In this document: in pieces, positions 11,301 through 22,141 of the stretch
How positions within the stretch are numbered: the first letter of the stretch is position 1
How the letters are laid out: every line of letters starts with the position of its first letter
DNA from: Bryopsis sp. KO-2023
Taxonomy: Eukaryota; Chlorophyta; Ulvophyceae; Bryopsidales; Bryopsidaceae
Length of the DNA stretch: 64,000 bases
NCBI GenBank assembly: GCA_030272585.1
Contig: BSYQ01000010.1
Span: 1 to 64,000, forward strand
Reading direction: 5' to 3'
Program-made: the position numbers and the translations under genes
The notes under the pieces: generated by a model
What the model was told of the DNA's origin: nothing
Databases searched by the model: none
What the model saw: the letters and a program-made list of their open reading frames with translations, nothing else

Positions 11301-13962
11301 CCACTCGCGGAGCCATAACTCCTCAACCACGGCTCGGATTAACTCGGGAGAGGTACCCACGGATAGGTCTTGACGAGAGCCGCGCTTTGGGTTTTGAAAA
11401 TCAAGATTTGGTGGAGTAGCCGAGGAGCGACCTCCATGCTCCGAAAACTAGCACCCACGCGTGCCTTTTCTCAAGCACCGGTTGGGAGAGGGCATGTGAG
11501 GGAAGGCCTTCGATTGTGGAGCATGATGGTTTTGGTTTGTGGCCGATCAGATACTCAAGAGGCAAAAAAAAATTTTGGAGGTTCAAATGTTGCGGGGTCG
11601 TGGCGATATGGTCAGGTAGCGCGAACGCGTGCGTCCCGTTTTTGGTAAACCACTCGCGGAGCCATAACTCCTCAACCACGGCTCGGATGGACTCGGGAAA
11701 GGTACCCACGGATAGGTCTCGACGAGAGCCGCGCTTAGAGCTTTAAAAATCAAGATTTGGTGGAGTAGCCGAGGAGCGACCTCCATTCTCCGAAAACTAG
11801 CACCCACGCGTGCCTTCTCTCAAGCACCGGTTGGGAGAGGGCATGTGAGGGAAGGCCTTCGAAGGGAACAACGATGGTTTTGGTTTGAGGCCGATCAGGT
11901 CACTCATGAGGCAAAAAAAAAAATTTGGAGGTTCAAATGTTGCGGGGTCGTGGCGATGTGGTCAGGTAGCGCGAACGCGTGCGTCCCGTTTTTGGTAAAC
12001 CACTCGCGGAGCCATAACTCCTCAACCACGGCTCGGATGAACTCGGGAGAGGTACCCACGGATAGGTCTCGACAAGAGCTGCGCTTTGGGCTTTGAAAAT
12101 CCAGATTTGGTAGAGAAGCCGAGGAGCGACCTCCATGCTCCGAAAACTAGCACCCACGCGTGCGTTCTCTCAAGGACCGGTTGGGAGAGGGCATGTGAGG
12201 GAAGGCCTTCGATTGTGGAGCATGATGGTTTTGGTTTGTGGCCGATCAGGTCACTCATGAGGCAAAAAAAATATTTTGGAGGTTCAAATGTTGCGGGGTC
12301 GTGGCGATGTGGTCAGGTAGCGCGAACGCGTGCGTCCCGTTTTTTGTAAACCACTCGCGGAGCCATAACTCCTCAACCACAGCTCGGATGGACTCGGGAG
12401 AGGTACCCACGGATAGGTCTCGACGAGATCTGCGCTTTGGGCTTCGAAAATCTAGATTTGGTGGAGAAGCCGAGGAGCGACCTCCATTCTCCGAAAACTA
12501 GCACCCACGCGTGCGTTCTCTCAAGGACCGGTTGGGAGAGGGCATGTGAGGGAAGGCCTTCGATTGTGGAGCATGATGGTTTTGGTTTGTGGCCGATCAG
12601 GTCACTCATGAGGCAAAAAAAAAATTTTGGAGATTCAAATGTTGCGGGGTCGTGGCGATGTGGTCAGGTAGCGCGAACGCGTGCGTCCCGTTTTTTGTAA
12701 ACCACTCGCGGAGCCATAACTCCTCAACCACGGCTCGGATGGACTCGGGAGAGGTACCCACGGATAGGTCTCGACGAGAGCCGCGCTTCGGGCTTTGAAA
12801 ATCAAGATTTGGTGGAGTAGCCGAGGAGCGACCTCCATGCTCCGAAAACTAGCACCCACGCGTGCCTTCTCTCAAGCACCGGTTGGGAGAGGGCATGTGA
12901 GGGAAGGCCTTCGAAGCGAAAACCGATGGTTTTGGTTTGAGGCCGATCAGGTCACTCATGAGGCAAAAAAAAAAATTTGGAGGTTCAAATGTTGCGGGGT
13001 CGTGGCGATGTGGTCAGGTAGCGCGAACGCGTGCGTCCCGTTTTTGGTAAACCACTCGCGGAGCCATAACTCCTCAACCACGGCTCGGATGAACTCGGGA
13101 GAGGTACCCACGGATAGGTCTCGACAAGAGCTGCGCTTTGGGCTTTGAAAATCCAGATTTGGTAGAGAAGCCGAGGAGCGACCTCCATGCTCCGAAAACT
13201 AGCACCCACGCGTGCCTTCTCTCAAGCACTGGTTGGGAGAGGGCATGTGAGGGAAAGCCTTCGAAGGGAACAACGATGGTTTTGGTTTGAGGCCGATCAG
13301 GTCAGTCATGAGGCAAAAAAAAATTTTTGGAGGTTCAAATGTTGCGGGGTCGTGGCGATGTGGTCAGGTAGCGCGAACGCGTGCGTCCCGTTTTTTGTAA
13401 ACCACTCGCGGAGCCATAACTCCTCAACCACAGCTCGGATGGACTCGGGAGAGGTACCCACGGATAGGCCTCGACGAGATCTGCGCTTTGGGCTTCGAAA
13501 ATCAAGATTTGGTGGAGTAGCCGAGGAGCGACCTCCATTCTCCGAAAACTAGCACCCACGCGTGCCTTCTCTCAAGCACCGGTTGGGAGAGGGCATGTGA
13601 GGGAAGGCCTTCGAAGGGAACAACGATGGTTTTGGTTTGAGGCCGATCAGGTCACTCATGAGGCAAAAAAAAAAATTTGGAGGTTCAAATGTTGCGGGGT
13701 CGTGGCGATGTGGTCAGGTAGCGCGAATGCGTGCGTCCCGTTTTTGGTAAACCACTCGCGGAGCCATAACTCCTCAACCACGGCTCGGATGAACTCGGGA
13801 GAGGTACCCACGGATAGGTCTCGACAAGAGCTGCGCTTTGGGCTTTGAAAATCCAGATTTGGTAGAGAAGCCGAGGAGCGACCTCCATGCTCCGAAAACT
13901 AGCACCCACGCGTGCGTTCTCTCAAGGACCGGTTGGGAGAGGGCATGTGAGGGAAGGCCTTC
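8304..13962. repeat. Satellite array, block 2
   Basis: About 16 more monomers of the same 350/351-bp satellite. The first begins inside the monomer at the target duplication of hAT-A, so phase is kept across the insertion. The block ends at the CCTTC duplication of LTR1 (13958-13962). Stretches are near-identical to block 1 at fixed offsets; for example the monomer types around 4766-5172 recur around 11401-11807. Confidence 0.97.
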
Positions 13963-14170
13963 TGATAGTGGGGTGTGTGGTGGAAATAAATTTTCTACAT
14001 ACTCCCCCTGGGAGCGTTCCCCTACAACACCGAATCCAACCAAACAACCACCCAACCAGTGTCTAACTACGTGTCCCTTAAATAGTACTCTAGGGCTATC
14101 ACGAGTCACACAAATGATACAGGTCACCTCAACGCTCCCAGACCAGTCATTTCGTCTCAAATCACTATCA
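13963..14170 (-). repeat. LTR1 3' LTR
   Basis: 208 bp, beginning TGATAGTG and ending CACTATCA, so its tips are also an 8-bp inverted repeat. It is paired with 21934-22141. It is the 3' LTR because the PBS lies next to the other copy. Confidence 0.93.
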
Positions 14171-14190
14171 ACTTGCCCCGCCCCATAATA
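14171..14190 (-). other. Candidate polypurine tract of LTR1
   Basis: Directly inside the 3' LTR, the minus strand reads ATGGGGCGGGGCAAGT. It is G-rich and in the right place for plus-strand priming, though interrupted by cytosines. Confidence 0.5.
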
Positions 14191-17100
14191 AGTGGCGTCC
14201 GCGACACTAACATTCTTTCTCTCTGCCACGATCAAACAAATACTTCATAACCCATAAGCTAACACACTTAATCCTCTAAGTACAATGCACGTCCCATACC
14301 ATGCAAAGATTCTCAAACGCATTACTCAACTCAACTTAACCTTTTTGACTCAACCTTTTTCTTCTGACCCACGAACCACCACTGTCTTGGACATCTTGGA
14401 CATCTTGGACATCTCTTGCTCGTGTCTTGGTCAGCTCTCCTGCGGCAAAGTCTTGAACACTCAAGGTTGGCGCACTTCCTTTACAACCTTCAGCTGTGAG
14501 CGTCATTTGGCAACAACTCTGAGCTCCTTAGAACAAATAGCTTGGGAAACGTAGCCTTGCTTAACGTTCCATCCACTGCCAAGGCTATGCTCTTACCAGT
14601 TGTCCCATGGCCTTAGCATAACGCACTTTCACCCTTGTGCGTGGCCAATACACATGCACACCAACTCATGTGGGCCGCACATTGACAGGTGGAGCTCCAG
14701 CTTTTCAGCGAACTCACTCGGTGCTCTCCCTTTTAGCACCTCCAGCCATTTCTCTGTCCTGTAGTCGCTCTTTGCCGCACTTCTCTCTACCTTAGACCTC
14801 TCTGTCTCAGGTTTCGCTCTCTCGCTCTCCTTAGTAGTCCTTGACTCTTGCTCTTCCTCTTCCGCTTTGGGTTCTCTTTCTCTTGTTTGATATAAACGCA
14901 CCATCCTCTCATAGTCTATTGACCTTGACCTGAGGGTAGGCTACCACGTCGGGAGGCAAGTCAGAATACATCCGCTTGTATTCTTTGTTACTGTTGTGAT
15001 CAACCAAGTGCTCCGCCTCCAACATTATCGAATCCTCAATCAAATCAGCTAAGTCAGAGTAGCATATGAAGACGAGTTACATAGGCTGGCTTTGGGTCAA
15101 TGGTACCAACACGTGATCCCACACTAGGATCTTCCACCATTGCCATCCCCAAAAAGACCTATTGAGTTTGTATTCCACTTTAGGGAACCTATGCCTCTGA
15201 CCGCCATTCATCTCTTGCTTGTTCTTCCTCGTGCTTCTCTTCTTATTTCCTCGATAAATTCTTCCACTTGTTGATCCTTGCGTTACCGGTTGCCTATCCA
15301 GCTAACGCTTCTCCTCCTTCCAGTTCACTGACGTTTGAAGATGCAACTCCTTTCTGCACTACCCATTGTAGGCAGTCACCATATGCAAGCTCCACGTTGA
15401 AGACTTAGAACGTATCCCACACTCACATGTGTTTGCACCCATACATCATGCAAGTCCCGAAGGTAGTGTGGATAATCTCCTCATTCTTCAAGTATTTTCT
15501 CACAAAGATAAACAAGGATGCGTTAGGCATTCTCGTGTTCTTCGCCAACAGAAGTAATATCTGCGACTCCTCTTGCCTTTGATGGATCGACTATGAACCA
15601 TGCACGGCATTCCGACTTATTACCTTGATGGGAATAGTCTTTACTGCGCTCTTTGGCGACTTACAACCGCTGTACAAGGATTTATCGCGTATTCTGCTCG
15701 TCTTCTCCTCCTCCGTCTGTAAATCTTCCGAGATGCTCACCACGGTTCCTTTATAGTCGACGTCCACTGTTGCTATTGCTTCTTCTTTCTCCACTTGTGT
15801 TTCTTCAACTCTCAAGTGTAATCCAATGCAGTTCCTTTTACCATCAACCTTAAACAGAGTGGTGTTTCTCAATCTGGTTGTGGCACTCGATAGTCTCTCT
15901 CTTTCTCCAACCAACACGTTGGTTAAACGCACTTGTTGTCGTTGAAGATATCACACCTCTTGTCGTTCAAGAGTTTTCTCCACTGCTCGTTCATCTTTCG
16001 CCGATTGCTGCTCTGGTTCAGTCACTACTCATAGCACTTGGCGGATTGTCAAATACTTGCGCCAGAGTCCATTAAACTCTTGTGAACTTCATCTCCTCCA
16101 GAGCTAAGCTCTTCATGTGATAGCACACACCGATCCTCGACGTCAATTGATCAAGCTACTGCTCAATCCCTTCCACGAAGTTACTCTCGCTTTATCCTTC
16201 ATGGAACCTCTGTCGCGAGGCTAATATTTGCCTTCTCCTTTTCAGAACGACAGACTTGTATTTTGGTCGGTCCATATGCTTCACCCTCAGAAATAGACAT
16301 ATTCCACGCCATGCATCACCTTAACACCTTAGTCGCGTTGACATGTGTCGCTGGAATTGTCTTCACACTCGTCGATAACAAACGAACTCCAAGTGTTGCG
16401 CTCTCTTCTCAATAAAATGATACACAGAGCACCATCCACTTCGAGTATTGGATTAAGTAAACTGTTTCGCCATCATATTAACGTAGCCACATTTCCCTTA
16501 GGAAGTCTTCACACGCGCGTACGCGGTAGCTGGCGCACAGGGTTCCAGCTGCTACGTCTCTTTTCGCTCCTGTGTTCCTCTCTTTGAACACTTAGGGTAG
16601 AATCACGTCTCCTCCCCCTTAGTACTACCGAAACTAAGGTGGACTTCACACTAGGCGACCATCACCAAGGCCGTCTTGAAGCTGACGAATCCTTTAACTC
16701 ATACTCTAATGAGATATTGAGTTTCAGCTCCTCGAGTTCCCTGCAAGGATTCTTATCCCGACTAATGTGTGATTCTATGGAGTCTCCTATATTTTCGCCA
16801 CGGTTTCTCAGGACTTCGAGATCACCAACTATCACACGCCCTGTAATAGTGGTTTTACCGTCATGGGAGACAGCAAGGTGTCTCAACCATCCCACAACAC
16901 TCCAATTCCTTTTCTCCACGTTCATCGATCACGTCTCAGCCACTTGTGGCTGTCCCTCTCGTGGGTATTCTCTTTTATCACGTTCGAAAACAACTTCTTT
17001 GAAACAACTCCATCACATACTTTAGCAACTTGTGCTAGAGAGTACCACCCTCAACTCGTCCTCCATGTCGCATTTCCAGTGCATCCAATGTATACACCGG

Positions 17101-20100
17101 GTTTGATTCAAAATTTTGAGTGTGGCCTGGCGGCCAGTAAATCTCACTGCGCACTCCGTTGCTGAAGAGACTCACTTCGTTCGTTTGTTCGATTTACCTC
17201 ACTCACGACTACTTCGTGACCTCCTTCGTCGGTAACCTCATTCGTCGCTCGTGAGCACTCCTGTCCCCCCTGGGGCCAGTGGAACGCCCTCGTCCACGTC
17301 CCAAAAGGGTAGAAAAACATAGAGTGGGTAGCCTCCACACAAACACAGCAAGTCGCTATGCGCAAATATTGCAAGGTTGCACATATCTCCAGCCGTATCC
17401 CATAAAAATGCGTCAACCTCCATAAAACCTTGAGAAAAAGATGCACCACACATCACAACATATCCACATGGATGATGTGGCGAAGATCTCGCAAATGCGG
17501 ACACTCTGAAGCGAAATATGGTCGAGTTCATCCACGGAGTTAGTCCTGACACTACAGGCCAATGATGAAGGTGTGGCTTCTGTTTTCCCATCAGCCTCCC
17601 CACACACTTGTCAGACACTGGGAGCAACTACGGCTCAACCAGCCTGGAATCAACCATGAACACATGGATGACGCATCATTGGGGGTCCCTAAACAGGGCA
17701 TCGCGTTTACAAACGCCTCTCACCAAGTCCCTTGGTGGATATCCCAAATCTCAAACCATGATGCTCAAGGGTGTTATGAATTTTAGGAGATAAACTCCTT
17801 CCTCTTCGCTTCACCACCATCAGCAAACCTTTTTGCAACCTTTTGCGGTTTTTCACTTGCATCTCATTCTCATGGGGTTGTCAACCATTGTCATCCTCTA
17901 AACCCCGTTATGCACAAGGCTATCATCCACATAGTGCGTCACCTAGCTCTCGAATCGCTCAGGTGGCGAATAAACATCCTCTCCCTTAGGAGGTATCCCT
18001 TAGCCTTTGCACAAGGTTTTGTGATAGTTAACACAAATTCCCTCGCATGGACTTCAAGGTTCTTTTATACTCTTTGTTACCGCACAATATAAGGCAACAG
18101 CTCCACACTATCTTCTCTTTTGGAGATCCTTCTTGCTTCACGCATCTCACTTAGTGTAGATCCTTCTTCACGCATCTCACGTGGTATAGACTTCTTGCTT
18201 CACGCATCCTCTCTCTCTTATAGATCGAAATTTATATAAGTTTGAAGTTTTCCCTTGCAACGACGACTCTCTCGTGGAAGTGCATCAACCAGCGCACTGG
18301 GTGCACATCTCCTTGTGCTTAACACAAGCATGGTATCCCCATAGAACAAAGTTCTAGGGTGGAAAGAACAATAGAGCAATCGATGGTTAAAGTTCTCAAC
18401 AACACATCGTTTCGCGCAAGTCAACGTGGCGCTTTAAGTTCCCATCGCTTTCTCTCTTTAACACATTGTCTTTCCCTCGTTGTAATTTCGCCATCCACAC
18501 TTGGTTAACATTACACTCCATAGCCTTTCAGTCGTTGGATCTTCTTGCTCTCACAAGGTAGAAAAACTTCCGGCCCTTCTCCAAAATATCATGTTATTTC
18601 CACAATGAATAACTCCACAGGTGCTCTTCACTTAGCACATTTGCTACACGTCTTCTTTAGCTTTCCTTCCCACTTTTTCTTACTTTTCCATCTTCCATAC
18701 TCTTCCAAACTTCGACTCATACCTTCACGACGGCGTTTCCAAGTGAACGTTCTTTAACTTCTCATGTTGAACGTTTTAGTGCTATCTCTGTAGTTAACGC
18801 ACTGTCCATGCAGAGGAATCTTCGGGAGTGTTGGAGGAGCGTCTCGCTTCTACTCACTTACACTTCCCCGTTTTCCTTCTGCTACTGAACGTAGTAACAC
18901 CACAGCGTTGGTCGCTTCCCCTTATTAGAGGCGTGCTCCTACTTAGGTGCTCCATATAAACGCGAGTGCATTTCGCATAATATAGCGACTCGTGTTTACC
19001 ACTTCTCTTCTTGCTGTTCGTCACTTTTGTTTAGAACGCAAGGTTGTGGTCGTTCAGATCCTCTTGGAAACTTCCTCTTTATACTCCCAGCTCTTTTGCA
19101 GCGTATAAATATTTCTCTAGGTGGGGCGCTTCACAACTGCCTCCACACTTGACTCCAATTGAGGCTCAGCCATAATAGCCTTCCACGCTTGCATAGGGAG
19201 AATTCAATTTTTCCCCTCGAAGTTTTCAATCACGTAACTCCATCTCCATCTCCTTTTGCCAACATTTCATCAACAATACTCCCACCAGGCGGTCGCTTCT
19301 TCCAGCAACGTCGCACACAACACAGTGGCTCATTGGGCAGCAACACACGCATCACCCAGTAAATACGAAGCTCACAGTTGCTTCGTAATGATCTCTTTTG
19401 CTGGAAGTTAGATCGAGGCGTTGGCCCTCATATGGGTTCGACTCCCATAGCCTCGTCTTTTTCTTCTCACCAGCGAAGTGTACATCCCATAGTTTCCTAG
19501 AGATGACAACTTAACGCTTGGTGGTGATTGTCTCACACAACTAACCACCTGGGGTCGCTCTGTTTCTTTCATCAACCTGAGCTTACTGCAACACTCTCTG
19601 GTTGGCGCAAAAAGCAAACATGCTTCACTCTTAATGTTGGGTCTCTGACTAACTTCGCGAATTCTAGCAGAATGGCGCAGTTTGTCTTTACAGACCAAAG
19701 GTCTGTCGCGTCCAACATGCTTGACTTCTTTTCATACTTTTAGGTCCACCTTTGGACTTGGTCCACAAAAGAAGAACCGAAAAACCTTAGAATTGCCTTC
19801 TAAACCAACACCATCACCCTTAAAAATCTTCACCACCTTACTCCATTACTCCATTCGCCTTGACCCCTTTGCGATTACCGGATTACCGTTCTCTCGCGGG
19901 TCTATTTGGGGGTTCTCCAAGATCTTTCTTGTAATCCTATGAAGAAAGAATCCTTTGTTCTTATCCTTTTGATCCGTCTAGTCTCTTGAGCTTATGGTCT
20001 TTGCCTTGTTCTGCGGCGGTGCGGTTTTTCCTGGCGATCCAGTGAACTTCTGCCCTCACCCTCCTCTGGTCGCCTCCATGATCTAGTGACCTTCTGACCT

Positions 20101-20569
20101 CGCCCACCTCTAGTCATGGTTCGCACCCTTTCACCTCTCGTTACAACCTCTTGGGTCAGAGGCGCCATCTCACTCTCAACTTCCATGGCCTCATCAGACT
20201 CGAACTTAGGTTAAAAGTTCAACCTTTATGTCGCAACTTTACCCCCTTTTACGAACTCTCCTTTTCCCTTTAGGCCTAATATGCAAAATCTAAGTTTTTC
20301 CAGTCGATAACAGCGTTAGCTTCGCTATCCTCATATCCTGCTGATGCAATACAGCTTTTTGCAGGCACGATACTGTCGTCAGCTGTTGCGTTCATTTGTC
20401 TTTTAACCTTGGTGGCTAGCTTGGCGCATTTTCCTTGTTTCGCCAGCGTTCATCCTTTTTCGCGTCAACCACATACGTTCTCTTGGTTTTCGCGTCAGCC
20501 ACACATGTTCTCTATTATCCTACTTGAGAACACTTGAACACAACGCTCTCCCAGCCTCTTGGGATGATA
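14191..20569. other. LTR1 interior without recognisable genes
   Basis: About 6.4 kb with no supported gene. The plus strand is pyrimidine-rich, so the element's sense strand is purine-rich. Short open frames exist on both strands but show no protease, RT, RNase H, integrase or zinc-knuckle motif. Small tandem repeats occur: a 9-bp TTGGACATC-type repeat near 14386-14414 and the repeat at 18124-18212. It may be decayed coding sequence or filler carried for length. Confidence 0.6.
18124..18212. repeat. Three-copy imperfect tandem repeat in LTR1
   Basis: Three imperfect copies of a unit built around CTTCTTGCTTCACGCATC, each about 28-35 bp. It lies wholly inside the LTR1 interior. No function is apparent. 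Confidence 0.7.
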
Positions 20570-20700
20570 TTCGCCCACCGCCACCATCACCTCCGCCATC
20601 AGGCGCACCTGGAATGCGGGGGTGTGACTAAGGACGGGTTCGCCTATTGCGGTGGTCATCACCTCCATCACCATCTGGCTTATCGTCACCAGGAACACCT
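20570..20700 (-). pseudogene. gag remnant in LTR1
   Basis: The stretch containing CACCTCCGCCATCAGGCGCA, followed by GGAATGCGGG and then CATCACC-type triplets, matches the plus-strand sequence at 54000-54130. That is the antisense of the glycine/proline-rich segment of the LTR2 gag. Orientation is the same as in LTR2. The frame is broken by a stop and indels. It ties LTR1 to the same chromovirus lineage and shows that the interior is at least partly decayed gag. Confidence 0.75.
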
Positions 20701-20930
20701 CCTATACCTTCTTGCTTCCTGGCGCTTGCGTTATCCCAAGCAAGTTTATCGACTTGAACGCTTTTTCCACGTTTCCCTGAATGTCCTGGCGCGTTTCGTC
20801 TTCGTTGCGCGAGACATAAATGAGAGTAACGCATTTATATATACCTCTCTGCCTTAGGAGTTGCGAGTTTCGCCTATCACAAATTTCTGTGAAGACGACC
20901 TTTGCTGCTGCAACCATAGGGTGGCGCAAT

Positions 20931-21145
20931 TCTCTTCAACCACATTTCTATGGAACCCTTTGAAATTTGGTTGGCGCAGTTCTTTTTCCACATCTCTGTG
21001 GGAACAACGTTTTCTTCAACCATAGGTTGGCGCAGTTGTCCTTCCACACTTCTGTGGAGACAACCTTTAAAACAACAGGTTGGCGCAGTTCGGCTTTTAC
21101 CACATTTCTGTGGACGAACTTTTCACAATTGCGCCAGCCGTTCCC
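20931..21145. repeat. TGGCGCA-centred degenerate repeats in the LTR1 leader
   Basis: Four imperfect units of 40-56 bp, each with TGGCGCA followed by a CCACATTTCTGTGG-like inverted segment, at about 20932, 20972, 21028 and 21081. The reverse-complement motif TGCGCCA follows near 21130, and further copies lie near 21317 and 21345. They sit between the gag remnant and the PBS, that is in the 5' leader, where packaging or dimerisation signals would be expected. That role is inference. Confidence 0.65.
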
Positions 21146-21919
21146 TTAGTCGTTTTCACGCCGACCTTTTCACAATTGCGGCAGCCATTGCCTTGGTCGT
21201 TTTCACGCTAAAGTTAACGTGCCGCGCGCTCTGGCAGTTAGATTTTTCGACTTGCAGCGCGTTTTTCTGTGGGTCACACTTTCTGGAGTGACCAAATGAG
21301 TCATGTCGACAGTTCCTGGCGCAGTTTTCTATAGTTTTCTATAGTTGGCGCAGAACTTGGCGACTTAGGCGAATTTGGTCGACAAAGCTAAGGCTTCTTC
21401 GCCTAGCAAGTCCTCAGACTTAGGTGGAGGTAAGGCTTAGTTTTGGGCTTTTAAGAACCCTTAAAAAGCCTTTCTGGAGGTTCCTGTGAAATCTAGCTCC
21501 AGGAGCTTAAATTTCCAGGTCGACTCTCCTTAAGGAAACAGACAGAGGTCCTCTTTTCTTTTCCTGTCTCTTTTCTTCCCCTTGTCGACTCTTTTCGTTT
21601 CGAGATCCAGGGTTTTCCGACCTGTCGATCTTTTCATCGACCAGGGATCTCTATCGCCAAAATTTCCAGGGCGAGAATTTTTCGGCCCTCTTCTTTCCGC
21701 GACGTTGGGAACCCGTTGGGAACCCTCTCGCCTTGGTTTCGCCATGGCCTACTTCAGGGATACCCCTGGAAAAACAGCCTCCTCCCTGTCGACAGATCTT
21801 TTCGTCCAGATCTTTTCAAAATCGATCTTTCTATCCAATTTTTTTCTTTTTCCTTTTTTTCACTCCCGTTTCGTTTTCGACCACCATGACCTCTTGAGGA
21901 GCGACGTCGATCGACCCCT

Positions 21920-21931
21920 GCTCCGAAACCA
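21920..21931 (-). other. Primer-binding site of LTR1
   Basis: The minus strand reads TGGTTTCGGAGC two bases inside the 5' LTR. TGG complements a tRNA CCA tail. The identical 12-mer lies at the same place in LTR2, LTR3 and LTR4, which supports it as the PBS. Confidence 0.85.
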
Positions 21932-21933
21932 AT

Positions 21934-22141
21934 TGATAGTGGGGTGTGTGGTGGAAATAAATTTTCTACATACTCCCCCTGGGAGCGTTCCCCTACAACA
22001 CCGAATCCAACCAAACAACCACCCAACCAGTGTCTAACTACGTGTCCCTTAAATAGTACTCTAGGGCTATCACGAGTCACACAAATGATACAGATCACCT
22101 CAACGCTCCCAGACCAGTCATTTCGTCTCAAATCACTATCA
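21934..22141 (-). repeat. LTR1 5' LTR
   Basis: 208 bp, near-identical to 13963-14170 and flanked on its outer side by the CCTTC target duplication. It lies next to the PBS, so it is the transcription-start LTR for the minus-strand element. Confidence 0.93.

Larger units (their letters stand above)
13963..22141 (-). mobile_element. LTR1: large non-autonomous LTR retrotransposon in the satellite
   Basis: An 8179-bp element bounded by two 208-bp LTRs that differ at one base that I can see (AGGTC against AGATC). The target duplication is CCTTC (13958-13962 and 22142-22146). The orientation is minus: a PBS lies at 21920-21931 beside the right LTR, and a G-rich stretch lies beside the left one. 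No intact gag or pol is present and no open frame exceeds about 155 codons. One patch near 20570-20700 is clearly related to the glycine/proline-rich part of the LTR2 gag. Young LTRs around a non-coding interior indicate a LARD-type element moved in trans. An autonomous parent is not seen here. Confidence 0.9.

Noticed and set aside
14285-19743. Small open frames inside LTR1 (for example 14629-14904 and 15591-15932, minus)
   Set aside because: Short, scattered on both strands, no known motif; not distinguishable from chance in a purine-skewed interior.
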